From the NCBI GenBank assembly GCA_025355485.1, contig JANXZP010000042.1, positions 1 to 5,384 of the forward strand: 5,384 nucleotides of DNA, read 5' to 3'. Below the pieces are notes generated by a model. That model was not told the DNA's origin, did not search any database, and worked only from the letters and a program-made list of their open reading frames with translations. A program made the position numbers and the translations under genes. Origin of the DNA: Pseudomonadota bacterium. GTDB lineage: Bacteria; Pseudomonadota; Gammaproteobacteria; Xanthomonadales; Xanthomonadaceae. Position 1 is the first letter of the stretch; every line of letters starts with the position of its first letter. This document shows positions 1 through 5,375 of the stretch, one piece after another.

Positions 1-804
1 GCGGATGCAGGCCTCGACGCAGACCGCGCCGATCTCTGCGCGCTGCGCGGGCGTGATCCCGGGTGCGGGCGCTTCCTCGACGACCTTCTGGTGGCGGCGC
101 TGCATCGAGCAATCGCGCTCGCCTAGGTGGATCGCGTGGCCCTGGCCGTCGGCCAGCACCTGGATCTCGATATGACGCGGGTTCTCGAGGTACTTCTCCA
201 TGTAGACCTGCGCGTTGCCGAACGCGGCCTTGGCTTCCTGCTGGGTGGTCGCAATGGAGTTCAGCAACGCAGCTTCGGTATGCACGACGCGCATGCCGCG
301 CCCGCCGCCGCCGCCCGCGGCCTTGACGATGATCGGATAACCGATGCGCTTCGCAATTGCCATGGCCTCAGCGGGATCCTCCGGCACCGGGCCATCGGAA
401 CCGGGCACGCAAGGCACGCCGGCGGCTTTCATCGCCTTGATCGCCTCCACCTTGTCGCCCATCAAGCGGATGGTTTCCGCACGCGGGCCGATAAACACGA
501 AGCCGGATTGCTCGACGCGTTCGGCGAAGTCGGCGTTCTCGGACAGGAATCCGTAGCCCGGATGGATCGCCTGCGCGTCGGTCACTTCGGCCGCTGCGAT
601 CAATGCCGGGATGTTGAGGTAGCTCTCGCTTGACGGCGCCGGACCGATGCAGACCGATTCATCGGCCATCGCGACGTGCTTGAGGTTGCGGTCCACGGTG
701 GAATGCACCGCGACCGTGCGGATGCCAAGCGCGTGGCAGGCGCGCAGGATACGCAGCGCGATCTCGCCGCGGTTGGCGATGACGACTTTGTCGAGCATCG
801 ACAT
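1..804 (-). CDS. accC: Biotin carboxylase, acetyl-CoA carboxylase subunit AccC (partial, C-terminus beyond window)
   Basis: This gene encodes the ATP-dependent enzyme that carboxylates biotin on AccB, the first half-reaction of acetyl-CoA carboxylase in fatty acid synthesis (cytoplasmic). The first 268 codons are present; E. coli AccC has 449 residues, so about 40% is missing past position 1. The start is ATG at 804, giving MSMLDKVVIANRGEIALRIL. A second in-frame ATG at 798 would give MLDK, exactly the E. coli start, and may be the true one. Visible features are the N-terminal biotin carboxylase fold (about 3-115) and the ATP-grasp domain from about 116. Lys118 and Lys161 match E. coli ATP-binding Lys116 and Lys159, the glycine loop GGGGGRGM lies at 164-171, and RRHQK at 236-240 supplies the conserved His238 and Lys240. 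Only 4 nt separate it from the accB stop and no good Shine-Dalgarno is seen, so translation is probably coupled to accB. The identification is very secure. Confidence 0.97.
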   Translation of the reverse strand, partial: MSMLDKVVIANRGEIALRILRACHALGIRTVAVHSTVDRNLKHVAMADESVCIGPAPSSESYLNIPALIAAAEVTDAQAIHPGYGFLSENADFAERVEQSGFVFIGPRAETIRLMGDKVEAIKAMKAAGVPCVPGSDGPVPEDPAEAMAIAKRIGYPIIVKAAGGGGGRGMRVVHTEAALLNSIATTQQEAKAAFGNAQVYMEKYLENPRHIEIQVLADGQGHAIHLGERDCSMQRRHQKVVEEAPAPGITPAQRAEIGAVCVEACIR

Positions 805-808
805 GGCG

Positions 809-1312
809 TCAGGAAATCACGAACAGCGGTTCGTCGAACTCGATCGGCTGGCCACTGCTCGCGAGCACGGCAGTGACGGTGCCGGAGACGTCGGCCTCGA
901 TCGGGTTGAACATCTTCATCGCCTCGATGATCGCGAGCGTGTCGCCGGCTTTCACCGCCTGGCCGACTTTCACGAACGGCGGCGATTCGGGGTTCGGCGA
1001 CGCGTAGAATGTGCCGACCATCGGCGAACGCAGTACGTGGCCATCGGGCAATTCACGGCCGCCCTTGCCGATGTGGGCGGTGTCGGAGTGCGACGCGCTC
1101 GGTGCGGGAGGATGCGCGGCGGGGCGCGGCGCTTCGACATGTGCGGGCGCGGCTGCCTGCGCCGGCGCTGCGGCGTAAGTCATCTGCTGCATCGGCATGT
1201 TCTTGGGCATGCGCGAGAGGCGGACGGATTCTTCGCCCTCCTTGATCTCGATCTCGGCGAGATTGGATTCATCCAGCAGATCTATCAGCTTCTTTATTTT
1301 GCGAAGGTCCAT
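809..1312 (-). CDS. accB: Biotin carboxyl carrier protein of acetyl-CoA carboxylase (AccB)
   Basis: This gene encodes the 167-residue carrier (E. coli 156) whose biotin shuttles CO2 from biotin carboxylase to carboxyltransferase. Residues 1-35 form the conserved N-terminal segment (MDLRKIKKLIDLLDESNLAE onward). About 45-80 is an Ala/Pro-rich flexible linker, and about 90-167 is the biotinyl domain. That domain contains the 'thumb' motif SPMVGTFY (96-103) and the biotinylation motif EAMKM (130-134), with Lys133 as the modified residue. The start is ATG 1312, preceded by AGGA at 1323-1320 with 7-nt spacing. The 5' end uses two ATA isoleucine codons (6 and 10), unusual in such GC-rich DNA. Its first 26 codons are repeated upstream at 1515-1438 with an identical protein sequence. 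In E. coli, AccB represses its own accBC operon and the N-terminal region has been implicated in this (known for that species only). accC follows after 4 nt. Confidence 0.97.
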   Translation of the reverse strand: MDLRKIKKLIDLLDESNLAEIEIKEGEESVRLSRMPKNMPMQQMTYAAAPAQAAAPAHVEAPRPAAHPPAPSASHSDTAHIGKGGRELPDGHVLRSPMVGTFYASPNPESPPFVKVGQAVKAGDTLAIIEAMKMFNPIEADVSGTVTAVLASSGQPIEFDEPLFVIS

Positions 1313-1329
1313 GACAACTTCCTGAGTTT

Positions 1330-1344
1330 GATTCGCTACGAACC
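1330..1344 (-). promoter_or_regulatory. Small hairpin just upstream of the accB ribosome binding site
   Basis: On the transcribed strand GGUUCG and CGAAUC can pair (6 bp, one G-U) around a 3-nt loop, ending 6 nt before the AGGA Shine-Dalgarno (1323-1320). It could influence ribosome access to accB. The stem is weak and could be coincidental. Confidence 0.25.
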
Positions 1345-1364
1345 ATCACTGGTGCTTGGCGCCG

Positions 1365-1386
1365 GCCCGCACATCCGTGTGCGGGC
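1365..1386 (-). promoter_or_regulatory. Perfect 9-bp hairpin between the short open frame and accB
   Basis: GCCCGCACA (1365-1373) and TGTGCGGGC (1378-1386) form a perfect inverted repeat around a 4-nt loop. GCCG (1361-1364) and CGGC (1393-1396) could extend the stem across a 6-nt bulge. On the transcribed strand it lies 30 nt after the short frame's stop and 52 nt before the accB start. No U-run follows it, so it does not look like an intrinsic terminator. A role in folding the accB leader RNA is inferred. Confidence 0.5.
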
Positions 1387-1400
1387 GCTCACCGGCACGC

Positions 1401-1418
1401 GATGCGCTTCAACGCATC
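1401..1418 (-). promoter_or_regulatory. 6-bp inverted repeat overlapping the short frame's stop codon
   Basis: GATGCG (1401-1406) and CGCATC (1413-1418) are perfect inverted arms around a 6-nt loop. The arm nearest the stop overlaps two bases of the TGA (1419-1417), so a ribosome terminating on the short frame would cover it. A stem this short could arise by chance. It is listed because it is the first of three consecutive inverted repeats before accB. Confidence 0.3.
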
Positions 1419-1515
1419 ACGCGAAAGCCCCGATTCGCCCTTCTTTTATCTCGATCTCGGCGAGATTGGATTCGTCGAGCAGGTCGATGAGTTTCTTGAT
1501 CTTGCGAAGATCCAT
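1417..1515 (-). CDS. Short open frame duplicating the AccB N-terminus (leader peptide or accB remnant)
   Basis: This 32-codon frame starts at ATG 1515 and stops at TGA 1419-1417. Its first 26 residues are identical to AccB residues 1-26, followed by a six-residue tail RIGAFA unlike AccB. It has its own plausible Shine-Dalgarno, AGAGG at 1528-1524, spaced 8 nt from the ATG. Against accB codons 1-26 there are 13 nucleotide differences in 78, all synonymous third-position changes; codons 15-22 are identical. The frame is offset from accB and ends 104 nt before the accB start, so it is not an alternative start for accB. I infer either a translated regulatory peptide conserved for its amino acids, or a recently truncated relic of a second accB. 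It lacks the biotinyl domain, so it cannot act as a carrier. That the duplication exists is certain; that it is translated is not. Confidence 0.55.
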   Translation of the reverse strand: MDLRKIKKLIDLLDESNLAEIEIKEGRIGAFA

Positions 1516-1536
1516 GGTTGCAGCCTCTAAGCTGTT

Positions 1537-1575
1537 CTCCTTCCCTTGCTTGCAGGGGAAGGCTGGGGTGGGGTC
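1537..1575. repeat. Probable dispersed intergenic hairpin repeat
   Basis: The stretch contains an inverted repeat, CCTTCCC (1539-1545) against GGGAAGG (1556-1562). An inner TG/CA pair flanks the loop CTTG, and a G-rich arm, GGCTGGGGTGGGG, follows at 1561-1573. From memory, elements of this style (short C-rich/G-rich hairpin around TGCTTGCA with a TTGGGGTGGGG-like arm) occur in many copies between genes in high-GC proteobacteria. It lies in the 71-nt gap between the aroQ stop and the short accB-like frame. It has no U-tract on either side. Its repeat status cannot be confirmed from one copy. Confidence 0.5.
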
Positions 1576-1586
1576 AGTGTTCCAAG

Positions 1587-2039
1587 TCAGGAAATTCGCG
1601 AGGCGGCCAGACGCGCAAGCGCGGCCTCGAGTGCGTAGCGATAGCTGTTCGCCCCGAACCCCGCGATAACGCCGACCGCTTGGTCGCTGAAGTACGACTG
1701 CCCGCGGAACGGTTCGCGTGCGTGCGGATTCGACAGGTGAATTTCGATGAACGGGATGCGCACCGCCGCGAGCGCGTCGCGGATCGCCACCGAGGTGTGG
1801 GTGAAGGCGGCGGGGTTGATCAAGATGATGGCGGTGCCGTCGCTGCGCGCTGCCTGGATGCGCTCGACCAGCAGGTGTTCGGCGTTGGATTGCATCGACT
1901 CCAGCGCGTGGCCGGCGGCTTGCGCGCGTTCGTACATCGCGGCGTCGATTTCGGCCAACGTCGTCGAACCATAGAACTCCGGCTCGCGCTCGCCGAGCAG
2001 GTTCAGGTTCGGGCCGTGCAGGACAAGAATGGTGGGCAC
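1587..2039 (-). CDS. aroQ: 3-dehydroquinate dehydratase, type II (AroQ)
   Basis: This gene encodes the 150-residue cytoplasmic enzyme that dehydrates 3-dehydroquinate to 3-dehydroshikimate, the third step of the shikimate pathway to aromatic amino acids. The length is normal for the type II family, which forms dodecamers. The N-terminal signature HGPNLNLLGEREPEFYG (8-24) contains Arg18 and the catalytic Tyr23. The INPAAFTH block supplies Asn75 and His81, HLSN supplies His101, and Arg108 and Arg112 follow in AREPFR. All expected catalytic residues are present. The start is GTG at 2039: the upstream in-frame sequence reaches a TGA after seven codons without an ATG. No strong Shine-Dalgarno precedes it. 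It follows the tlpA-like gene after 137 nt and precedes the acc genes. AroQ next to accBC is a common arrangement in gammaproteobacteria. Confidence 0.97.
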   Translation of the reverse strand: MPTILVLHGPNLNLLGEREPEFYGSTTLAEIDAAMYERAQAAGHALESMQSNAEHLLVERIQAARSDGTAIILINPAAFTHTSVAIRDALAAVRIPFIEIHLSNPHAREPFRGQSYFSDQAVGVIAGFGANSYRYALEAALARLAASRIS

Positions 2040-2176
2040 TGGGCGGCGGTCACGAAGCCGTCATGCGGACGGCGGGCAGGCAGTGTCGCGTGACAAAAGC
2101 GATCTGTCCAGCGGATGCGCCCCGTATCGGCGACGTTTACGGAAATTGAACGAATGTTCCCGACCGGCTAGAGCTG
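2040..2176. other. Intergenic gap upstream of aroQ, no clear promoter
   Basis: These 137 nt separate the tlpA-like stop from the aroQ GTG. The segment contains the 12-bp palindrome GAACGAATGTTC at 2148-2159. On the transcribed strand a poor -35/-10 pair can be drawn (TTCAAT, 16 nt, GATACG, each matching 3 of 6 consensus bases), which is too weak to call. The gap is long enough to hold a promoter for aroQ-accB-accC, but the sequence does not prove one. Confidence 0.4.
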
Positions 2177-2776
2177 TTACTCAGGCCGGGAAACCCACGC
2201 CGCCAGTGCGTCCGCATTCGTAAACGGGCCGTAGTGGCGACGCAGCAGGCGACCGTTGGCATCGAGCAGAGCGCTGTAGGGCAGGATGCCGAGTCGATTA
2301 CCGAGACGCAGCCCTGCGCGGCCTTGGGCGTCATCGAGCAGAATCGGATAATTGACCGGAGTTAGTCGAAGATAGCTGCGTACAGATGTAGGATCGTCCT
2401 GCGCAATCCCGATGATCGCGACAGCTCCGCTTGGGCCGTGCGCCTTGGCGAAGCCGTCCAGTAGCGGCATTTCGTCCCCGCACGGCCCGCACCAGGTTGC
2501 CCAGAGGTTGACCAATGTCCGATGATGGCTGCGTTTTGCCAGAAGTTGTTGTGGGTGGCCGTCAAGATCGGTCAGCGCCAACGGGCCGACCAGGTCGCCT
2601 TCGCTGGCCGTATGCGTTCCGGTTGGGGGCTGCGCGGGCGCGATGCGTTCGACCAGCCAGCGTCCGGCCGTGCTGCCGAGTAACGGGCCGGGGCCGTTCA
2701 GCCGCACCGAGACGATCAATCCGAGCGCGCCGGCAAGCAGCGCCGTGCCGACGACAGCCAGCATTCGCAATTTCAT
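2177..2776 (-). CDS. TlpA/ResA-like membrane-anchored thioredoxin-fold protein
   Basis: The gene encodes a 199-residue thiol-disulfide oxidoreductase. An N-terminal hydrophobic segment (about 5-23) is not followed by a clear cleavage site, so it is probably a signal anchor. A linker runs to about 58, and the periplasmic thioredoxin fold covers about 60-195. The active site is WCGPC at 95-99, in the context NLWATWCGPCGDEMPLL typical of the TlpA/ResA/CcmG/Redoxin group, and GILPYS places the conserved cis-proline at Pro166. Its ATG (2776) overlaps the dsbD stop in ATGA with no strong Shine-Dalgarno, which suggests coupled translation. The family reduces periplasmic disulfides (cytochrome c apoproteins, copper-site cysteines or others); the substrate here cannot be told. 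Being coupled to dsbD, it probably receives electrons from DsbD (inference). A CcmG role is less likely without ccm genes nearby. Confidence 0.9.
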   Translation of the reverse strand: MKLRMLAVVGTALLAGALGLIVSVRLNGPGPLLGSTAGRWLVERIAPAQPPTGTHTASEGDLVGPLALTDLDGHPQQLLAKRSHHRTLVNLWATWCGPCGDEMPLLDGFAKAHGPSGAVAIIGIAQDDPTSVRSYLRLTPVNYPILLDDAQGRAGLRLGNRLGILPYSALLDANGRLLRRHYGPFTNADALAAWVSRPE

Positions 2777-5046
2777 TTCGACGCGCGCGTCAGCGCTTCA
2801 TCGACGATCGACTGGGTAAGGATGTTCGGCAGCACCTCGCCTTCACCGCCATTGCGCGGATAGACCACATACAGCGGAATGCCGACCGCATGGTGTGCGG
2901 CGAGGAAGTCGGTGATCGGCTGATCAACATCGGTGTAATCGCCAACCATGTAGACAGCGCCGGCCTTGCGCATCGCATCGATGAACGCCGGACGCGACAG
3001 CACCGCACGCTCGTTGGCCTTGCAGGTGATGCACCAGTCGGCGGTGATGTCGACGAACACGACCTTGCCGCTGGCGCGCAGTTCGGCGAGTTTGTCGGCC
3101 GAATACGCGACCGTTCCCTGCTCGGCAGCGCGTGCGGCCAACGGAGGCAGATGCTGGATCGCGGCCAAGGGCAGAATGGCGACGAGCAGCCCAAGCAGCG
3201 CGATCGTGCGCACCGTGTTCTGGCGCTTGCTGTAGCGCCCGAGCTCCCACAGCCAGACGCCCAGCGCCAGCGCGACAGCGCCGGCCAGCACATACAGCAC
3301 TGCGTCGGAGCCGCGTTGCGCGGCGAGGATCGACACCATCCATGCGGCGGTGAGGTACATCGGGAACGCAAGCACCTGCTTCAGCGTTTCCATCCAGGCG
3401 CCAGGTTTCGGCAAGCGCGATGCGAGTGCCGGCACGAAGCCGATCAGCAGGACCGGCAACGCCAGGCCCAACCCGAGCGCGAGGAACACCGCAATCGCCA
3501 TCGTGGTCGACGCCGCGAATGCATAAGCCAGCGCGGTGCCCATGAATGGCGCGGTACACGGACTGGCGACGATCACCGCGAGTACGCCGGTGAAGAAGTC
3601 GCCGGCCGGACCTGTTTTTTCGGTGAGCTGCTGGCCGACGCCGGTTACGCCCGCGCCGAACTGGTACACGCCCGACAACGCGAGACCAATCGCGAGCATC
3701 AGGTAGGCCAGCGCCGCGATCAACAACGGTTGTTGCAACTGGAATCCCCAGCCCAGCGATTGCCCGGCCTGGCGCAGGCCGATCGCGATCGCGCCCAGCG
3801 CCGCGAAGCTGACCATCACCCCGGCGGTGTACCACAACGCATGCGTGCGGGCCTTGCTGCGGCTCTCGCCGGACTGCACCAGCGACAGCGCCTTTAGCGA
3901 CAGCACCGGCAGCACGCACGGCATCAGGTTGAGGATCAAGCCACCGCCGATGGCGAGCAGCAGCGCGGCGAACAAGCTGATGCGCGATGCGGCATCGGCG
4001 TATGCAGCGCTGACCGACGGTTTGGCTTGTGTCGCTGTCGCAGCGACTGCAGCGCCAAATTGCGCGGCCGATGCTACAGCGCCGCCGGCCGGCAGATTTA
4101 GCGACACGCTGCGCTGCATCGGGGCATAGCAGATGCCATCGATCTCGCAACCCTGCATCGTGATGTTCAAGTTGATGCGTTGTGCTCCGGCGCCTGCGCG
4201 CAGCAACGGCAGCGGCACGTCGGCCTCGGCGAGATACACCGCGACATCGCCGAAATGTTCGTCGTGGCGCTGCACGGCGGGCGGCCATTGCGGCTGGCCC
4301 GGTTGCACGGCGGGATTGGCGCCGCCGATCGCGAACGCCGTCTTGTCGCGATAAATGTAATAGCCCTTCGCGGGTGTGAAGCGCAGCAGCAGGCGGTTGG
4401 GCGTATCGACGATCGCGTCGAAAGCGAACGCGTGTTCGGGTGGCAACGGCAGCGCATCGATGCCTGACGATGCCGCGCCACGATTCCCGCTGAATGCGGC
4501 CAATGGATTGGTCGCCGCGGATGGGGGCGCGATTGCGATGCCAGCATCAGCGTTCGTCGCGGTCGTGCCCGAACCTGCGGCTGGCAACAGAACGTGCAAC
4601 GTGCGTTTCTGCGGCGGATAGCACACGCCGGCGTCCGCGCAACCCTGGTACTTCACGACGAAATCTGCCGCGCTCGCATCGCTCGCGGCAGCGCCGGTCA
4701 GGATCGCAGTCACTTGGTCGTGATAAATCTGCACGTCGCCGAAAAACTGGTCGTGCTTGTGGATGCCGTCGGGCAATTGCAGCGGATTGAACTTGAACGC
4801 GCTGTCGGCCGCCGTCGCGCCCATGCGCTCGCGGTACAGGTAATAGCCCTTCGCGATGGTCCAGGTGAACTCGATCCTGCCGCGATGGGTGGCCTTGGCG
4901 CTCACGGCGAAAGCCTGGTCGACCGGCAGTAAATCGGACTCATCGACCGCACGGGCAGGCGCCGCAATCAGCATCGAGAGCATCAAACCGAATGCGGCGA
5001 GGGTCGCGAGCCTGGCGCGTGCGCCGTAGAAGAGTCGAGCACTCAT
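2773..5046 (-). CDS. dsbD: Thiol:disulfide interchange protein DsbD with two tandem N-terminal alpha-type domains
   Basis: This 757-residue inner-membrane protein would carry electrons from cytoplasmic thioredoxin to periplasmic partners. The start is ATG 5046, overlapping the cutA stop in ATGA. It is followed by a signal peptide with likely cleavage after Ala33 (APARA-VDES). Two alpha-type domains follow: about 37-153 with Cys136/Cys142 (QGCADAGVCYPP), and about 203-318 with Cys300/Cys306 (QGCEIDGICYAP). Each also carries AKGYY(L/I)YR and HFGDV-like motifs. The membrane domain, about 355-632 with roughly eight helices, holds Cys377 (LMPCVLP) and Cys497 (ASPCTAP). The gamma thioredoxin domain, about 645-757, has the motif ADWCITCK with Cys672/Cys675. 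E. coli DsbD is shorter (about 565 residues) with one alpha domain. An ScsB-like member of the same superfamily is the main alternative, given the long periplasmic region and the LMPCVLPVLSLK membrane motif. Confidence 0.94.
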   Translation of the reverse strand: MSARLFYGARARLATLAAFGLMLSMLIAAPARAVDESDLLPVDQAFAVSAKATHRGRIEFTWTIAKGYYLYRERMGATAADSAFKFNPLQLPDGIHKHDQFFGDVQIYHDQVTAILTGAAASDASAADFVVKYQGCADAGVCYPPQKRTLHVLLPAAGSGTTATNADAGIAIAPPSAATNPLAAFSGNRGAASSGIDALPLPPEHAFAFDAIVDTPNRLLLRFTPAKGYYIYRDKTAFAIGGANPAVQPGQPQWPPAVQRHDEHFGDVAVYLAEADVPLPLLRAGAGAQRINLNITMQGCEIDGICYAPMQRSVSLNLPAGGAVASAAQFGAAVAATATQAKPSVSAAYADAASRISLFAALLLAIGGGLILNLMPCVLPVLSLKALSLVQSGESRSKARTHALWYTAGVMVSFAALGAIAIGLRQAGQSLGWGFQLQQPLLIAALAYLMLAIGLALSGVYQFGAGVTGVGQQLTEKTGPAGDFFTGVLAVIVASPCTAPFMGTALAYAFAASTTMAIAVFLALGLGLALPVLLIGFVPALASRLPKPGAWMETLKQVLAFPMYLTAAWMVSILAAQRGSDAVLYVLAGAVALALGVWLWELGRYSKRQNTVRTIALLGLLVAILPLAAIQHLPPLAARAAEQGTVAYSADKLAELRASGKVVFVDITADWCITCKANERAVLSRPAFIDAMRKAGAVYMVGDYTDVDQPITDFLAAHHAVGIPLYVVYPRNGGEGEVLPNILTQSIVDEALTRASK

Positions 5047-5375
5047 GCGTCGGCTCCGGGAAGACGTGTTTCCGCGCGCACCCAATCCAGGTAGCGATCC
5101 AGTCCGGCGTCCGCCGTCAAGGCGAGAATTTCCGGTACCGCGTAGGGATGAGCCATCACGATGGATTCCTTCAATGCGTCGAGTCGGTCGGACGTGGTTT
5201 TGATCAGCAACAGGGTTTCCTGCGCATGCTCGATGCTGCCGTGCCAGCGATACACGGACCGCACGCCGGGCAGTACGTTCGCGCACGCGGCCAGTCGCTG
5301 CTCGACCAGCGCGGCGGCCAGCGCCTCGGCAGCGGCAGGGTCGGGATGCGAACAAAGAACCAGCAGGACGGGCAT
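5043..5375 (-). CDS. cutA: Divalent-cation tolerance protein CutA
   Basis: This gene encodes a 110-residue cytoplasmic protein of the CutA1 family, small and very stable trimers linked to copper and divalent-metal tolerance (E. coli CutA 112 residues). Visible family blocks are LVLCSHPD with Cys8 (equivalent to E. coli Cys16), QRLAACANVLPGVRSVYRW (26-44), ETLLLIKTT (53-61), and HPYAVPEIL (76-84) with His76 and Glu82 matching E. coli His84 and Glu90. E. coli His83 is replaced by Ala75. The C-terminal YLDWV lies at 95-99. ATG 5375 is the natural start: the protein then begins directly with the first beta strand. The reading frame stays open to the window edge, so a slightly longer start cannot be excluded. 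Its TGA overlaps the dsbD ATG, and CutA next to DsbD is a recurrent arrangement in proteobacteria. The promoter is presumably outside the window. Confidence 0.95.
   Translation of the reverse strand: MPVLLVLCSHPDPAAAEALAAALVEQRLAACANVLPGVRSVYRWHGSIEHAQETLLLIKTTSDRLDALKESIVMAHPYAVPEILALTADAGLDRYLDWVRAETRLPGADA

Larger units (their letters stand above)
1235..1515 (-). repeat. Direct repeat of the accB 5' end (copies 1515-1438 and 1312-1235)
   Basis: Two 78-bp copies in the same orientation have starts 203 bp apart. They match at 65 of 78 positions, including an uninterrupted 26-bp identical core (1473-1448 and 1270-1245). The mismatches fall at codon third positions 2, 5, 6, 8, 9, 10, 11, 13, 14, 23, 24, 25 and 26. 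Weak similarity may continue past codon 26 if small indels are allowed, with GGGCGAA shared one base out of register. The two copies differ in codon choice: the downstream copy has AAA-ATA at codons 5-6 and ATA at 10, where the upstream one has AAG-ATC and ATC. Confidence 0.9.

Noticed and set aside
1417..1515. Alternative upstream start of accB
   Set aside because: The frame stops at 1417 and is out of register with accB, so it cannot be an N-terminal extension.
1539..1562. Rho-independent terminator after aroQ
   Set aside because: The hairpin has no U-run on the transcribed strand, and the stem contains an A-C mismatch on that strand. A repeat element is a better description.
1313..1586. 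Sigma-70 promoter for accB
   Set aside because: I found no acceptable -35/-10 pair on the minus strand in this GC-rich stretch. Transcription may come from upstream or from a promoter of another type.
647..1669. A 340-residue plus-strand frame spanning accC, accB and the intergenic region
   Set aside because: It is antisense to accC and accB and has no domain. Its two similar internal segments are simply the reverse reading of the accB-start duplication.
2515..3897. A 460-residue open frame on the plus strand
   Set aside because: It lies opposite dsbD and the tlpA-like gene, both of which have full domain and motif matches. Its translation is Arg/Gln/His-rich with no recognisable domain, typical of an antisense shadow in GC-rich DNA.
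2924..4288. A 454-residue minus-strand frame inside dsbD
   Set aside because: It is an out-of-frame reading of dsbD, extremely Arg-rich and without motifs.
5047..5355. A longer DsbD N-terminus beginning near 5355
   Set aside because: It would overlap all of cutA out of frame and add Arg-rich sequence before a normal signal peptide. ATG 5046 gives a proper signal peptide and the same ATGA overlap as the next gene pair.
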